Assembly (NCBI GenBank): GCA_030686995.1
Contig: CM060709.1
Location: 270,867,913 to 270,931,912 of the forward strand
Length of the DNA: 64,000 nt
Direction: 5' to 3'
From: Artemisia argyi
Lineage: Eukaryota > Streptophyta > Magnoliopsida > Asterales > Asteraceae
The notes below the pieces were generated by a model that had not been told where the DNA came from, did not search any database, and saw only the letters and a list, made by a program, of their open reading frames with translations. Of this stretch, positions 38,031 to 50,820 are shown in pieces. Numbering within the stretch: position 1 is the stretch's first letter; every line of letters starts with the position of its first letter. Both the position numbers and the translations under genes were made by a program.

Positions 38031-38759
38031 AAGAAATGGGGCATGCTAAGCTAAGGATGGAACTCAAAGCCAAAGAGAAGACGCGAATCGCAACCTATCA
38101 AAAAGGAAAGCTTGGTATCTGTGACAACTCATACTTTTCAGGTTAATACTTAATCATAAACTTGAATGTTTTACTTTGAACATGTGATTACTTGATTTAA
38201 CGTATAATCGTTAGGTTGCGTACAACGAAAAACAACTTTGAACATATACCGACACTGGACTAAGTTTAGTCTAGGTCTAACAAGTACTCTATAAATCTCA
38301 TGAGCATGTTTTATAGTCGTATGCTTTCGGATTTATAAGTTTTACATAAATCACTCAAGTCTTGCATTATGTCTCGTGCATACATGCAATAACCAACCCA
38401 ACTCACCAACTTTTTGTTGACGTTTATAGTATGTATTTCTCAGGTTCATAATTTGCATTGCTTGGACAGTTTCATGGAGTTCATTTTAGAGTCACTCGTT
38501 AGCAGTTGCATTTCATGGAAGATTTACTGCATTAACTTTTGTTGTTTGATTGTAACACAACTTAACTTTCATTTTGGTGTGACACATTGAGATTTACTTT
38601 GTTGGAAAACTTTAATTATCAAACGATGTATTTTAAACGACTCATGTAGAGGTCGTTCTTTATATCTTGTGTTCCTTGTGCTATTAAGTCATACCCCGGT
38701 TACCTTTACGTTGTGATAGTTTGGGGGTGTGACAGTGCCTTAAGAAAGCTAGCGAATTC
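37775..38759 (+). pseudogene. Truncated MADS-box gene copy with insertion
   Basis: Duplicates about 30835-31165: the TATA region, 5' UTR, UTR intron (containing a poly-T run at 37983-38031) and the first codons. The coding part starts at 38036 (MGHAKLRMELKAKEKTRIAT) and after 28 codons is interrupted at 38120 by a 615-bp insertion. Homology resumes for about 20 bases (TTAAGAAAGCTAGCGAATTC) and then stops, so most of the gene is absent. Substitutions include Arg3 to His. It cannot make a full MADS domain. Confidence 0.85.
38120..38734. mobile_element. TG...CA insertion in MADS pseudogene (probable solo LTR)
   Basis: Begins TGTGACAACTC and ends GGGGTGTGACA. Comparison with the intact gene fixes the borders. 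Flanks GTATC and GTGCC are similar (two transitions), compatible with a decayed 5-bp duplication. No coding sequence. Confidence 0.5.
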
Positions 38760-39189
38760 TGGTGGCAACTATGGTCTGACGGGGTGGCTTAGAGGTGGCG
38801 ACACAAGGTTCCTAACTAGGTCTAGGCTCTGACTCACTCATGATACCATGTTGAATATTAAAACCTCGTGAGGTGTTGTACTTTATTAATTAGTAGTTAT
38901 AATAAACTGAAAGCCCACTAAGTGGGTTTCAGCAAAGCATAATATTGCCTAATAGATTAATATTGTGTAGTGGAAATTCCAAATCTAGACCGAATGAGCC
39001 AAATAGGTCCATGACTTAAACAAAATAACCTCTTCTCAAAAATGGTCACGCTTAACCTACCGACAATGCAACTACATGGTATTTGTGATACGTATCCATT
39101 GAAAGTACAAGTATATTGTTAGGTTTAATTAGTATGGTGGCTCACAATATCTCCCAGCCACAAACCTTTTTGTCTTATATGACCAAGTT

Positions 39190-40904
39190 TGTTAGTGCAA
39201 AGGTTACGACGTTTAATCTATACAATGTTTTTGTGTTTTAATGATGACAAACACGTAACTTGTAATACATAATGTAAAGTGCACAAGTTACTCGTTCACA
39301 CATCAACGTCTCTCGACATCACTTTAGGTATGTACAAACACTTTACCAACTTTGTTATGTGATCAAAGAAAAACATTTTGTCCTTAATCCCTACATTTTA
39401 TAAATGTCACAAAACATTTTTACAAAAATAAACTAGACAACTTATCTTTGTAATTATAAAGAAATGTTTAATAAGAAAAATAATTGAAATTTGAATTTCA
39501 AATTGTCCAAACGGCCTTATTTCCCGCCCAAATCAAATAAAATTTCACCAGGTAACATTTCACCACTAAAGGACAAAAACTGTCGGGAAGGTCCCTTAAA
39601 TAGGTGACGGTCCCATATTGATAAGGGACCGTCCAAGATTTAAGGGACCATCCCTGGCTTCTCGAGCTGGCTATAAATACTGACCCGTTTTCACCAGAAA
39701 AACTGATCCTCTTTGCACAAAAATTTCCTGGTCTTTCCTTTTCATTCTTTGATCACTATAACTCTTTGGTATGTGTTTATAAATGATCACGTCATCCACT
39801 ACATCATGTGCAAGAGTAGAACACTCGAACTCGTCAAGAATCGAAGTGTTATAGGTGTCCACACACAAACGTAACAAGTGTTATGGGTATAGGTTCTGTA
39901 AATATTGTAAACGTTTCCGACTTGTGTGTGAGTCGAGTATGGGGTTATGTGTGTGAACTTGGATGGTGATGTAGATCCAAGAAGTCTTGTAACTAGATTA
40001 GTTCATGTATTTGTTGTGAGGAGAGTGATGTCCTGGTGTATAGGTTAGGACTTAGTTGAGTCATTGTGTGAAGGCTTGGATCGGGTGATGATCTAAGTGT
40101 GTCTTTGTGTGAAGGCTTGGATTGGGTAAAGATCCAAGAATGTCTTAGTGTGAAGACTTGAATCGGGTGAAGATTCAAGTGAACGGGAGTGCTCGTTCGT
40201 GTGAAGTCTTAGATCGTGTATTGATCTAAGTGGGACAATAGTGCTTGTTCGTGTGGCCACGTGGGCTTTGGTGTAGATTGGTTCTAGCTAGGATTAGGAC
40301 TCGACATTTTGCTTAGTGTCGTTAAACTTGGTGTAAGCTTGTGTACGGTTTGTTCCACCATAAAGGAGTGTGTTGATTAGTGAAGTAACTCTCGAGTGTG
40401 GGACTCGGGGAGTGGAGTAGGACGAAGAGGTGCTTCATGCCGAACCACTATAAGTCATCATGTGCGGTTTGCGTTTTCTCTTCTCATCTCTATCTTTCTT
40501 ATGCTTGTATTACATTTATGTTTGTGTGGTTTGTTGTGTGTATGCTTACGATATTAACTAGTCAACTTTGAAATGCAAAACATAAGAAAACTCAATCAGA
40601 CGTAATAGACATGCCCACTGGTGGTGGTCCTTTATATAGGGACGGTCCCCAAATATTTAAGGGACCGCCGATGTATATAAGGGACCGTCAACAGTGTAAT
40701 CATAATTAGCTAAAACATTTGAACCTAGTGTTACGTTTATGTTTATGTGATTGATTGCATACTTGTTCTTAAGTGACATATATGATTGTTATGAGTGACA
40801 TAACCACTATTCATATTTAGTCACGCTTGATCAGAAATTTGATACGAAACATTTTAAGTTTTAAAGAGGAACGTATTCAACCCCCCCCCCCCAATGTTTC
40901 TACA
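39190..40904 (+). mobile_element. Copia solo LTR (1715 bp), TSD AAGTT/GAGTC
   Basis: Starts TGTTAGTGCAAAGG and ends TTTCTACA. The 5-bp flanks AAGTT (39185-39189) and GAGTC (40905-40909) differ by two transitions. The duplicated block at 37245 gives the uninterrupted target and confirms the borders. It contains the same poly-C tract, CCGAACCACTATAAG block and GGTTCTAGCTAGGATTAG as the LTR at 1-406. A TATA box (CTATAAATAC) lies at about 39670. Confidence 0.9.
39958..40230 (+). repeat. Five tandem hairpins with compensatory changes in the LTR
   Basis: Stems occur at 39958-39981, 40075-40097, 40116-40138, 40157-40179 and 40208-40230, each 7-8 bp with a 7-10 base loop, many preceded by GTGTGAAG. 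Stem pairs are CTTGGAT/ATCCAAG, CTTGGATC/GATCTAAG, CTTGGAT/ATCCAAG, CTTGAATC/GATTCAAG and CTTAGATC/GATCTAAG. Two stem positions change on both sides while pairing is kept. They lie downstream of the TATA box and so would be transcribed. Confidence 0.7.
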
Positions 40905-41100
40905 GAGTCCTACAACCACCAATCAAACTCACTACCATCCATTCTTCTTCATCTTTACCACCACAGCCATCCGCCACTCCTACCACCTTCATTCTTGAAA
41001 AACACCAACCCATTTTCATATAAACACAACCAATAAAGTGAGAAACAATAACCCATCATCTTCCATTTAATAAAAACCCATAAATTTTCCACTACTACGA

Positions 41101-41515
41101 CAAATATTGGAAAGATTTATAAAATGATAAAACATATCAAGTACTCCATAGTAGTATGGTAAGAGGGTGCACTAGTGGAAAAAAGAGGATTCTCTTGTCA
41201 TGTCAGCACGAAAAAGTCAATATTCTCACCCTTCCTTTCAGGTGAAGTAATTTTTTAGACTCGGGACTAGAGTGTCGTAGGATTGGGTTGTGAGTGGGAA
41301 GGGGGAGAAACATTGTTTTATTGTGTGTGAGTGGATACTTGTGTTTTAGGGGTATTTTAATATTATAAAAAAATAGAAAGAAAAGAAAATTACTGGAAGA
41401 GAGAGAAGGTATTGCAATGATTGAGGGAAAGTTGAAAGAAAAAGTTTTGGAGATAGAAAAAGCTGATGTAACGAGAGAAAACTCCTCACCACATCCTCTA
41501 CCCTAAGAGTGCTCA
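41101..41515. other. No gene recognised
   Basis: Low-complexity AG-rich sequence; no coding signal. Confidence 0.4.
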
Positions 41516-42275
41516 GTACAAGGTGTTTTTCTTTTGCCATTGCCCAAAAAAGCGCCAATGGTGTCATCAAATGGCAATGGTAGCGGCGCCATTCGTGCGC
41601 TGTTGGTTCTTCCGTTGGTATACCAGCGGGTCGCCGTTGGTTACTTTTTTTAATAAATCCAAACGTTATATAACAGATTCAAAGAAACCCTATTTTTCAC
41701 CTATAAATACCCATTTTTAACTTTTATTTTTCAAACATTCCAACCAAATCACAATTTATATACACTTTCACATACATTTCAATCCCCTCTTTCCATATTT
41801 CATACGCTTTTAACTTCGATGGATCTTTTTTACGATAAAGCTCGAGCCGAAGAATTATTACGTTTATCATGAACAATTTCTAGCCTTTGATGACAATACA
41901 AGGTGTTTTTCTTTTGCCATTGCCCAAAAAAGCGCCAATGGTGTCATCAAATGGCAATGGTAGCGGCGCCATTCGTGCGCTGTTGGTTCTTCCGTTGGTA
42001 TACCAGCGGGTCGCCGTTGGTTACTTTTTTTTAATAAATCCAAACGTTATATAACAGATTCAAAGAAACCCTATTTTTCACCTATAAATACCCATTTTTA
42101 ACTTTTATTTTTCAAACATTCCAACCAAATCACAATTTATATACACTTTCACATACATTTCAATCCCCTCTTTCCATATTTCATACGCTTTTAACTTCGA
42201 TGGATCTTTTTTACGATAAAGCTCGAGCCGAAGAATTATTACGTTTATCATGAACAATTTCTAGCCTTTGATGAC
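41516..42275 (+). repeat. About 380-bp tandem duplication covering a promoter and 5' end
   Basis: CAAGGTGTTTTTCTTTTGCC starts at 41519 and again at 41899. The two units are almost identical through CCTATAAATACCC (a TATA box) to GATGGATCTTTTTTACGA and TTTCTAGCCTTTGATGACAA. The second unit leads into the transposase-like frame. Near identity implies a recent event. Confidence 0.9.
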
Positions 42276-42893
42276 AATGGAACTACTAGTTCACAAACTC
42301 GGACACATATACCTCAAGAATATGAAGCCGCCGAAGAACATCTCATGGATGATTAGTTTGGCGACAATCCAAACTACACCAAAAGGAATTTTAGCGACAG
42401 TTTCGAATGAGTCGAATTTTACAAATATTCGAAGGTATAACTAACTATAGAGCATTTTTATTTTTTAGATCTCGGCCAGCTGATTAAAATTTTAAAAGGG
42501 CTCAAGAAAACTATTGTCAAATCATATATGATCGTCCAAACCCAAGCTAATTAAAATTTTAAAAGAGCTCAAGAATGTGCAAGAAAAGATGTAGAACGGG
42601 ATTTTGGTGTCCTTCAAGTTCATTTGGGGATTATAGCACAACTCGCATGTGCTTACCAGGTGAGCAAAATACGTAGGATTATGTATTATTGCATCATATT
42701 GCATAACATGATACTTAAAGATCAAAAATTCCAAATAAGTGAATTTATAGAGATATGTGTTAGTCCCATAGCCAATATGCAACGTACATGGATCGAAAGA
42801 TGCGACACCCACAGAAAGAAACGAAAAGAACTACGTGACAAAGAGGTGCATACCAACCTTCGACATGATCTTGAGGACCATCTTAGGCAATGA
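42202..42893 (+). pseudogene. PIF/Harbinger transposase, internally deleted and broken
   Basis: The 5' part starts MDLFYDKARAEELLRLS, then has stops; shifted frames give a HLMDD-stop-FGDNPNY segment like the N-terminal part of Harbinger transposases. The middle of the protein, including most of the DDE catalytic region, is missing. From 42563 the frame RAQECARKDVERDFGVLQ, then RRIMYYCIILHNMILKD and LRHDLEDHLRQ, is the characteristic C-terminal end of DDE_Tnp_4 proteins, stopping at TGA 42891-42893. It may be the decayed partner of the Tourist-like elements in the window. Confidence 0.8.
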
Positions 42894-43115
42894 CAACTAG
42901 AACGACGACAACAAAGCAAAATGTAGTCTCTTTATGTATTATACTTATATTTTTATCGAAATGTCGTATTCTACTTTATGTGTTGTAATTTTATTTTAAT
43001 GAAATGTTTTCATCTTAATAAAAGAAAAAGTAAAAAAAAGGGACAAACAGACACCAATAAGTGTTATTATTTATTTATTTATTTATTTTGTTAAGGAAGG
43101 TGTTTTAGTTATTGG
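42894..43115. other. No gene recognised; hAT target site
   Basis: AT-rich; contains AATGAAATG and AATAAAAG as possible poly(A) signals for the transposase remnant. Confidence 0.4.
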
Positions 43116-43530
43116 CAGTGTTGCAAAAAAAGGTATACAAGGCCGAATAATAACCGATTAGGTGCTACAAGGCCACCGACCTTGCCGATTTATGTAACTG
43201 GGTCAAACAAATAGGTCAACAGTGGTTAATGGTGGTCAAACTTTCCGGAAACCTATAAATCTTGCTGGAAGTACCCAAAACTCACTGTAAACTTATTTTG
43301 ATCACTTATAGTAACTGTTTAAGTCTAATACAAGTTGTTTTTTAGAAAATACCTTGCCAGAAATACCTAAAAGTCTAAAACTCACAAAAAATACACAAAA
43401 CTTGCCGGAAATAACTAAAATTTGTCAGTAATGTCAATCCGATTAATCATAGATTAATCCCGCCTAGACCGATTACAAGCTACAGGGTGGTCGACCGCCC
43501 GACTACCGATTCACGATTTTTGCAACCTTG
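43116..43530. mobile_element. hAT-type MITE, TSD GTTATTGG
   Basis: CAGTGTTGCAAAAA at the left and TTTTTGCAACCTTG at the right are inverted repeats, with identical 8-bp flanks GTTATTGG (43108-43115, 43531-43538). The 415-bp interior has no coding sequence. Confidence 0.92.
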
Positions 43531-43538
43531 GTTATTGG

Positions 43539-44343
43539 TATATAATTGACGCTGAGCGGCTGAGATGGCACGCCAATAAGTTTTATCGAAGAGGTGATGT
43601 ACCTAGCTCTCTAATAGTAGTAGTACACGAGGAACATAATATACTTTCCATAAACACAAAATTCTAATTTTATCTCTTTTTTAGATCTAAATCTCTACCA
43701 TCCACCATCACTATATCCCACCGTCGCCAAAACAGTAACCACAACAACTACTACTATGGTGGCTTGGTTGTTTTATAGGGCTATATGGTTTGTTAGATTA
43801 AGTTGGCTTTTTTTTGAAAAATAATATATGGACCAATGAATTATGGTGAAGCAAATTCTTTTCCGATAATAGGGTGGTGTACGACAGCGGTGAGGGGTAG
43901 CTGGAATCGTGATAACCTTAAATACTTGCAACATTTGATTTTGTTGTGTTTGCTATTATAATACATTGTCTAAGAAATACAAGAATATTCTAAATATATA
44001 TTATGAATTGGAGATACGTCATGTGTTTGTAGTAAAGATGATGAATTAACATCGCACAGTTGCCGGTCGAGCAATTTAGAGCATATAAAGGTTTGTAGGG
44101 TGGGTGATATTGTAAGATTTTGTGGGTCACCTTATTAAATAAACCCAACAAATATCTTGTACGTTAACGGACACGTGTCACAAATACCATGGAGTATTGA
44201 CTTTCTTTGGGAATCAAAAGACATCGTGAATGGAAGATGTAATTGGTGACATTCATGTTAATGACGACTAGTGATTCGGTATGGGAATTTATTAGCTTTG
44301 GAACATGTGTGTTTGGTGTTTATGGATTGTTAAATTTTCTTTC
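43539..44343. other. No gene recognised
   Basis: No coding or repeat structure seen. Confidence 0.4.
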
Positions 44344-44346
44344 TAA

Positions 44347-44692
44347 GAGTATCAAGTGTAATAAAACTCATAGCACCAAAAAATGATGCCACATCAGCGT
44401 CGCATCACCATCCTCACCTTTAATACCAACACCTAAAATACCCCTCAGTAATAACATCCATTACACCATCCTTTTGGGCTTCACCATTTTATTTTATTTT
44501 ATTTTTCATTTTTTTTCAAACAAACTAGTTTTTCATACCTTAAATAAAATACAAATAACATCTAAAAAAATTACAAAATTAAAATTTAAAAAGAAATAAA
44601 AAAAATAAACTTAACTTTCAATTGAACAAACAGCCCACTTGCATATTTTATCAACAGCCTAAGAGCTCTTAACTTTATTGCCAACTTTACAC

Positions 44693-44749
<57 letters not shown>

Positions 44750-44968
44750 GAAAACGCACACGCCATCTTCTTCAACGCAGAACACATACAGCGACACTCA
44801 TACAAATCGAAAAACAATAAGAAAATAAAAAACAAATACGACCCATGTTGGTGGAGTAACGTCCCACCCAACACAATTGGAAACTTGCTTATGAAGGTAT
44901 GGTAACGCTGACAATGCTGACGCCACGTCGGCTTAACGCGATGCCCAACGTTACTATACCCAATGCTC
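44347..44968. mobile_element. Tourist-like element, TSD TAA
   Basis: GAGTATCAAGTGTAATAAAA and the reverse complement of ...TTACTATACCCAATGCTC are inverted repeats with several mismatches. TAA lies at both borders (44344-44346, 44969-44971). It contains a 50-base A run (about 44698-44747) and no gene. Confidence 0.7.
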
Positions 44969-45244
44969 TAAGACTAGTTACATTTGTGTTTTTGAATGGT
45001 TCGATTTGTGCTTTTGGATATTTTGACTTTGTAATATGATTTTTTTGTTCACGGCTACTTTCTTTTATTAAATTTCCACTCTGTTTTTGTTAACATTTTT
45101 ATTAGTGGCACACTTGAAGTTGAATCGACCACTCTATTATAGCTAATATCAGCGTCAACTATATGTCAGTATGTCACCCATGTTGCTAGTGTTTTCTTCA
45201 TACACGTTCTAACATTCCACAAGTTATAATATGCCAAAAAATAG

Positions 45245-46635
<1,391 letters not shown>

Positions 46636-49553
46636 CTATGTTGCAGCAGATTTATCACCAAGAGACAAGTTACGAGTAAGATTGATCAAAGAGGCGGTTG
46701 GATCCTTCAAGCCATTTGTGCTCATCGATCCTTCGCCAATTATCCTTTCTCCAGCTTGGGCATTTTTCTGCAAAGCAAACAATTTTTATTTTAGATTTCC
46801 AGAGACAATAAACTTTCATATTTACCTAATTGCCTCGTTTGACATACTGGTTAAATTTGGTTTCACTAATATTTAAATAGTAACGGAACAAATGATATGT
46901 TAAAACGCATATTTTAAAGATTCAAACGTTATTTAGAACACATTTGAGAAAATGAAATATAAAAAGTAAAGATGTAAAAAGATCAGTTTTTACCTCGGCT
47001 TGGAAAACTGCCTTATTAACCCTTCTTGCTTTCAGTAACTTCTCTCTGTTCTCATAGAAGGTCAAATCATCTAACAAAGATGTCTTGGGTGAATAGCTCT
47101 TAAAAATTTCTAGCATCTCCAACCCTTCTTTTAAACCAACCTGTAGAGACGTAATACAACGTTAACCGACAACAGATTCATCAGTATAGAGATAGCTAGC
47201 ATGTCACACAAGAAATAAAAGATAAGTACCTCTTGAGTGTCCCTAGTGTAAGTAACAGGCCTATTATCATTGTTCTCAAGAGTTATGTGTCTGAGCAGTG
47301 TGTTAGGAACGTCCTTAACAATGTGCCACTTAACCGGGAAAAAACCGTTCCATTTATCAAGCTGCCAAAAGTCCATGTTTTTCTCATAATCAACAGGACC
47401 GATCATTTCAGCAACACCGACAAACTGCCCACTGCCATTAACCTGAAAACAAAAACATTAGTTTATGAGAATTTATAAATAAATTAAAAAAAAATAAATA
47501 AATAAATAAATAAATAAATGTTCTTACAGAAAAGAAGAGAAAAATGTTTGCTTTTCCATCAGCCTCACGATAAGCAGCATCTAGTTTCTTGTTGCCATTA
47601 GGTGTGCTTGACCAAACATCATACTTAATACACTTGTGAACATCATCTTCACTATAGGACTTGATCACATAGAACTTTGCATGATCATACTTGGTAGGGA
47701 ATTCATCAAGATTGTATTTATCTTTAGTGAGTGGAATCACCAACTTGTCCTCCTCAACATTCACATTGAGAGCCTGAGCCCTAGGCCCGCGAGTAAGTTC
47801 TTCAGACTCTCCATTGTTGTAAGACTTTTCACGAGGTTTGTATCTATCATTTTCATTCCAAAGTCTACCGGTAGAAGGGTAGTTCATTGAATAGTTTGAA
47901 AAGAGGCCTTGGTTTTGATAGGCGTATGACGAGAAATTTCCTGATGGTTGATACCCTTTTGACAGACCAGCAGACTGGTATGCAGAACCCAGCTGAAGCA
48001 TAAACATAATTATACTTCATGTTAGAGTCAAGTAAATGTTGCAAAATAGCAATCTTATAACAAGTCGAAAGAAAAATCGGCCAAAACATGTAATTTGTTC
48101 ACATAAGGCAGATCAAGGTGGGTAGACTTTAAACCTTTCTTAAAATTACAATGTGTGAAAAACATACTGAAGTTAAAAATAGCTGAATTTATAATAAAAA
48201 ATTGACTAAAACGTTAAGACTGTACACAATAAATATAAACATTCATTTACAACTCGATCTGCGATTTCCTTCTGTGGGAGAAAAAACATTTTACTCAATT
48301 GACTTGAGATACATAACCAAATTACTGAATAGGTCAACATTGTTGGCTAAATCAGAAGGAAAAGCATTTAAAGATCAAATAATAAGCCTATATAAGTAAA
48401 ATCTTACACTTTTAGATAGAAGGACGTAAAAAAGTGAACGCAACAACAATTAAATACATGTGACTGTTAACTTGTTTGGCACACTTCTTTTTTTAGGTAA
48501 TTAAATTTTTAGTTTGCCCATTTTACCCATTTCACCGTAGGATAAATCAAAAGAAACTAACCATACCTTGTTCAAAGACTTAATTTGCTGTGACTGAAGA
48601 AACGACTTGGGAACAGTAGAGGTTGGTTGTTGTCGAGACTTCATGTCCATACCGTAACTTGAGGACTTCGTGGCATAAGGGTTCATGGTTCTTTTAGAGT
48701 TGTAATCATTGGATTTCATCCCATTCGATCCTGTAGCAGATTTTGAATTCCAAGAATAGCCTGCCATGGCTTCTGAAGAGGAAAAGTAGGGTTGTTGCCC
48801 ATCGACACCCATAAAAGCCCCACTAGCATAAGGACTGTAATAGTAAAGAAGCGAACCATTATCTGGGTAAGCACCCTGATGACCTGACCCGTCCACTTGT
48901 GCATAAGTTCCACCGAGTCCTGCCAAAAGAAGATCAAAATATCATTTTTTGATTATAAAATTTTACACTAGGGAACACCAAATAACATGGTATATAAAGA
49001 TAAACATGCAAATTCTAACCTGGATACTGATAATCATTGTAGCTAGTAGGTGGATAGTGACCACCTTGCTCCGAAGCTACCTTATTGACACCACTTTTCA
49101 CAGATGAAACAGCAGCACCAGAAAACGATGGGGTCATACCTGAAGATATGTTATCTTTTCTTGAGCCCTGAAACAAAAACAAAGATTTATCAATGTCAAC
49201 CGGGTGTGTGAGTTTTATTAACCATACGAAAAATATAAATCGACATTGGGTATCCCCTTAAGTGTTGTGTGTTCCATAAGATAAATATAATGGCCAATAT
49301 AGAAATAAAATCACTAACAGTTTGTGCATTACTTCAAGAACAATACAAAAATGTACTCCGTAAGAAATATGATTTAAAGATTAAAACTTGAATAAAACCA
49401 TCTTACCGAATTTTGTTCATCCATTTTAGCACGAGAATCAGACTTCAGACCAGATGATGCTAATGACTCAGCAGCTAAACAAAGTTAAGGATAATCATAT
49501 AGTCAAACTACACAGCATAGCCTTAAACCAAAAACTAACACGACTTATATGAC

Positions 49554-49584
<31 letters not shown>

Positions 49585-49824
49585 GTTATATATCATGACT
49601 AAATACAATTATGTGTGTGTGAATAAAGTGTTTTAAATCAATTTCAAACTGCCGAGCATAATAAAAAGATCACGAGTAACGATTTTTACAGATGCCCAAA
49701 AAAATCCTAGAGTTATAAAGGCTATCAATTCTTAAACTCGATAAATGCAACAAATTTATAAAGCATGCAAATTTAACGACTCTAAGAAAAGGATACATTG
49801 CACAATTTTCTTATCTCCAGGCAT
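46636..49824 (-). CDS. YTH-domain m6A reader (ECT family), 8 coding exons
   Basis: By my splice model the coding exons, in order, are 49797-49824, 49407-49474, 49020-49167, 48567-48919, 47528-47992, 47230-47442, 46994-47140 and 46636-46767. All have GT-AG introns, phases agree, and they total 1554 nt (517 aa). The protein starts [14 protein letters not shown]. Residues 40-300 are Tyr/Ser/Gly/Gln-rich and probably disordered. The YTH domain is about residues 303-440: [81 protein letters not shown]. Trp326, Trp380 and Trp385 fit the aromatic cage that holds N6-methyladenosine in ECT2-like readers. It is expected to be a cytoplasmic mRNA-binding protein controlling stability or translation of methylated mRNAs. 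No internal stops. The family is firm; the paralog is not assigned. Confidence 0.93.
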
Positions 49825-50820
49825 ATTGATCTTCAAACAATTATTTTTTGGAACCTGCAACAAATAAATTTCATCACAATCAACCAAAAAAGGTGAACTT
49901 GAAGGCAAATAGTGAGATTCTATGTAGATAGAAAGAACAAGATTCCTAAAAACACAAAGTACATAAAGAGAGTAGAACAAGCATATAATTGAGTGACCAC
50001 TTTCTACAAATGTCAAAAAAGACAATTAAACACAACATCATTAAAAAAGCAAACCAACTTAATAATTTAACAAATATCATCAAAAAAATACAGACAAACT
50101 ATCAATACACACAAACACAAAATTCACAATTATGATGTATAGTAATAACCAAATATCAATACACCTAAAACACAGAATTACTAAAATTTATGACATCTAA
50201 ATTTTTTATTAAAAAAAAGGCCCAAAAACACAAAGTTATAACAATGCACACAAACACAAAATTTACATTTATGATGTAGAGTAATAACTAATTTTCTTTA
50301 TAATAAACAAAATAACCCATGTATAAAGAAAGCAATTCTTTTAACACACAATTATAACTTATCACATCTTATTTTATTTTTTTTAAACATTACACAGACT
50401 TAAAATTATCATATAAAAACTAACTTTGATATAAAAAAGTAATCTTTTTAATATCCATAAACAAAAAATCAAAATTTATCAACAATTGTAAACTTTTTAT
50501 AAAAAATAAATTTCTGTTCAAGAAAAAAAAAAAAAAAAAAAAAAAACATGTTTAAAAAGATAATGCAACCTATCTTACTAGGAAAAAAAAAACACCAACT
50601 AGTAATTATGACGCATAAACTACTTTTCTCATCAAGAAACAAAAAACCCATGTGGAAAAATGCAAACTTTTTATAAAAAAAGAGATACAGAGTGATCACC
50701 GGCAAAAGAAACGCCGGCGGTTGGTTGGAGGCGGTGGAGGGAAGTTTTTTCTTTCTTTCTTTTTTTTTTTTCTTTTGTGAAGCGTAGAAGAAGAGTGTGG
50801 GCGGGTTTGAAGAAGGGGTA
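49825..50820 (-). other. 5' UTR exons and leader intron of the YTH gene
   Basis: The start codon lies in an exon running to 49854, with an acceptor TTGCAG before it. Upstream, a GT donor at about 50699-50700 follows a G/C-rich purine leader (CCGCCGGCGTTTCTTTTGCCG, minus strand) and a GAAA-rich tract. A UTR intron of about 850 bp between them is inferred. The intron contains a 23-base A/T run near 50523. Confidence 0.6.

Larger units (their letters stand above)
38775..41100. repeat. Duplicated block, copy 2, interrupted by solo LTR
   Basis: Paralog of 37245-37775 up to 39184 and from 40905 onward. Near 38820-38850 it also holds GATACCATGTTGAATATT, which resembles a copia PBS/LTR junction on the minus strand, so the block itself may derive from an older LTR. 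Confidence 0.6.

Noticed and set aside
39958..40230. CRISPR-like array of short palindromic repeats
   Set aside because: The repeats differ from each other, spacers are not unique, and the locus is inside a plant copia LTR.
44659..44905. Poly-Lys / poly-Phe frames
   Set aside because: They arise from the 50-base A run inside the Tourist-like element.
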